Positions 5,581 to 7,104 of a DNA stretch of 7,104 nucleotides are shown in pieces; the first letter of the stretch is position 1, and every line of letters starts with the position of its first letter. The DNA is from an uncultured Lachnospiraceae bacterium (GTDB lineage: Bacteria; Bacillota; Clostridia; Lachnospirales; Lachnospiraceae). The notes under the pieces are model-generated. The model worked only from the letters and a program-made list of their open reading frames with translations. It was not told the DNA's origin and did no database searches. The stretch is from NCBI GenBank assembly GCA_902782815.1, contig CACZOS010000098.1:1-7104 (forward strand). The letters are read 5' to 3'. The position numbers and the translations under genes were made by a program.

Positions 5581-7104
5581 ATGATCAAATTATATGACGG
5601 CGGAATATATCTGGTGAAAGGGGAGGAAATCGTTCCGGAAGCGGAATCCGGCAGGATCCGGGCCCTCACCGGACGTACTGTCAGCAAAGAAGAGGCTGAG
5701 AAAGGCACCATCGCCTACGGTATTCTGAAAAGCCACAACACATCGGACAACATGGAAGACCTGCGTTTGAAATATGACTCCATGACCAGTCATGACATTA
5801 CCTACGTGGGGATCATCCAGACAGCCAGGGCTTCGGGGATGACGGAGTTTCCTCTGCCCTATGTCCTGACCAACTGCCATAATTCCCTCTGTGCGGTGGG
5901 AGGGACCATCAATGAGGATGACCATAAATTTGCCCTGTCGGCCGCCCATAAATACGGAGGCATCTACGTGCCCACCAACATGGCAAACATACACAGTTAC
6001 AACCGGGAAATGATGGCCGGATGCGGCCGTATGATCCTGGGATCCGATTCCCATACCCGTTACGGGGCCCTGGGAACCATGGCCGTGGGAGAAGGCGGCG
6101 GCGAACTGGCCAAACAGCTGGTGGGGCGTACCTATGACTTTACCCGTCCCGGAGTGGTGGCCATCTATCTGACCGGAAAACCCCGTCCCGGAGTGGGACC
6201 CCATGATGTGGCCCTGTCCATATGCGGGGCCGTTTACGGGAACGGCTATGTGAAGAATAAAGTTATGGAATTCGTGGGTCCCGGCGTAGCCGGACTGCCC
6301 ATAGAGTACCGGAACGCCATCGACGTTATGTCCACGGAGACCACCTGCTGGTCTTCCATCTGGGTTACGGATGAAGAGACGGAAAACTACTATAAGATCC
6401 ACGGCCGTCCCCAGGATTACCGGAAGCTGGAACCGGCCGAGGTGGCTTACTACGACGGATGCGTATACATTGACCTGGACAGCCAGGAATGTACCATCGC
6501 CATGCCCATGCATCCCTCCAAGACCTACACTATCCATGAACTGCTGGATAATGCACAGGATATTCTCCATGAAGTGGAAACGGAGGCCAACCGTCAGATC
6601 AAAGGGGCCAGGATGGACCTGGTGAGCAAATGGCATGACGGTGGGATCTGGACGGACCAGGGAGAGATCGCCGGGTGTTCCGGCGGAACTTTTGACAATA
6701 TCTGCGCCGCCGCGGACATTTTAAGAGGAAAAAGCTGCGGAAACGGAGCTTTCAGCTTAAGCATCTATCCGGGCAGTGTACCTGCCCTGGCAGAACTGGT
6801 GAAAAACGGCTGTGCCACAGACCTGATCAGCGCCGGGGCCCTCTTGAGAGAATGCTTCTGCGGTCCCTGCTTCGGCGCCGGAGATACTCCGGCCAACGGA
6901 GAATTCAGCATCCGCCATACCACCAGGAACTTCCCCAACAGGGAAGGCTCCAAACCGGGTGAAGGACAGATGAGTGCCGTGGCTCTAATGGATGCCCGGT
7001 CCATTGCTGCCACCGCCGCAAACGGCGGGAAACTGACAGCGGCCACCGACCTGGATATCACTTATACCCGGCCGGCATATCACTTTGATCAGGGAATCTA
7101 TCAG
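5581..7104 (+). CDS. YbhJ-like aconitase-superfamily hydratase, 5' part (3' end outside window)
   Basis: The frame is open from ATG 5581 to the last base, giving 508 residues with no stop; the family is about 750 long, so the C-terminal swivel domain with the catalytic Ser/Arg loop is off the right edge. The aconitase core is clear: [20 protein letters not shown] (154-173), VGPGVAG (232-238), Glu253 in [18 protein letters not shown] (308-316), and the three [4Fe-4S] ligands Cys366 ([10 protein letters not shown]), Cys427 and Cys430 (CGPC). Arg449 and Arg454 in TTRNFPNRE match the substrate-binding arginines 447 and 452 of mitochondrial aconitase. The Asp-His of aconitase positions 100-101 is not kept: the matching stretch reads TNCHNSLC (97-104). 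It therefore probably dehydrates or hydrates a polycarboxylate other than citrate. AAGGGG lies seven bases before the start. It is third in the operon with the ATP-grasp ligase. YbhJ-like is my best subfamily guess; its substrate is not known. Confidence 0.88.
   Translation, partial: MIKLYDGGIYLVKGEEIVPEAESGRIRALTGRTVSKEEAEKGTIAYGILKSHNTSDNMEDLRLKYDSMTSHDITYVGIIQTARASGMTEFPLPYVLTNCHNSLCAVGGTINEDDHKFALSAAHKYGGIYVPTNMANIHSYNREMMAGCGRMILGSDSHTRYGALGTMAVGEGGGELAKQLVGRTYDFTRPGVVAIYLTGKPRPGVGPHDVALSICGAVYGNGYVKNKVMEFVGPGVAGLPIEYRNAIDVMSTETTCWSSIWVTDEETENYYKIHGRPQDYRKLEPAEVAYYDGCVYIDLDSQECTIAMPMHPSKTYTIHELLDNAQDILHEVETEANRQIKGARMDLVSKWHDGGIWTDQGEIAGCSGGTFDNICAAADILRGKSCGNGAFSLSIYPGSVPALAELVKNGCATDLISAGALLRECFCGPCFGAGDTPANGEFSIRHTTRNFPNREGSKPGEGQMSAVALMDARSIAATAANGGKLTAATDLDITYTRPAYHFDQGIYQ

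Noticed and set aside
5590..6636. Long minus-strand open frame opposite the hydratase gene
   Set aside because: The His/Gly-rich product is typical of the reverse of a GC-rich coding strand; the plus strand holds unmistakable aconitase motifs.

Overview
The window reads as chromosomal DNA of a low-to-mid GC Gram-positive anaerobe, most likely a clostridial (Lachnospiraceae-type) Firmicute. The reasons are strong purine-rich Shine-Dalgarno sites, promoters of the TGnTATAAT extended -10 type, a DUF6273-type C-terminus, a lipobox lipoprotein with a bacterial Ig-like domain, and a PsiE-like small membrane protein. This is inferred from style and gene content; there is no rRNA or marker gene to prove it. 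I see no mobile element, CRISPR array, tRNA or rRNA.

Layout. (1) 1-339, plus strand: the 3' end of a gene whose product ends in a DUF6273-type domain. (2) 398-925, plus: a nicotinamidase/isochorismatase-family hydrolase with its own extended -10 promoter. (3) 984-3456, minus: a two-gene unit, transcribed as a secreted lipoprotein with a Big_2-like domain and a C39-like cysteine-peptidase domain, then a MATE-family exporter. The two reading frames overlap by 11 bases. The hydrolase and the MATE gene converge, and their likely terminators interlock. (4) 3457-3710: a divergent intergenic region with an extended -10 promoter pointing right. (5) 3711-7104, plus: a tight three-gene operon of a PsiE-like membrane protein, a stand-alone glutathionylspermidine-synthase-like ATP-grasp ligase, and a YbhJ-like aconitase-superfamily hydratase that runs off the right edge.

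How the genes may work together. The hydrolase probably acts in NAD salvage (nicotinamide to nicotinate). The lipoprotein and exporter are translationally coupled, so they may share an envelope role. The most interesting part is the right-hand operon. An Fe-S hydratase with aconitase-like substrate residues and an ATP-dependent carboxylate-amine ligase, separated by 29 bases, suggest an undescribed pathway that isomerises or hydrates a polycarboxylate and joins a carboxylate to an amine. The substrates cannot be read from sequence.
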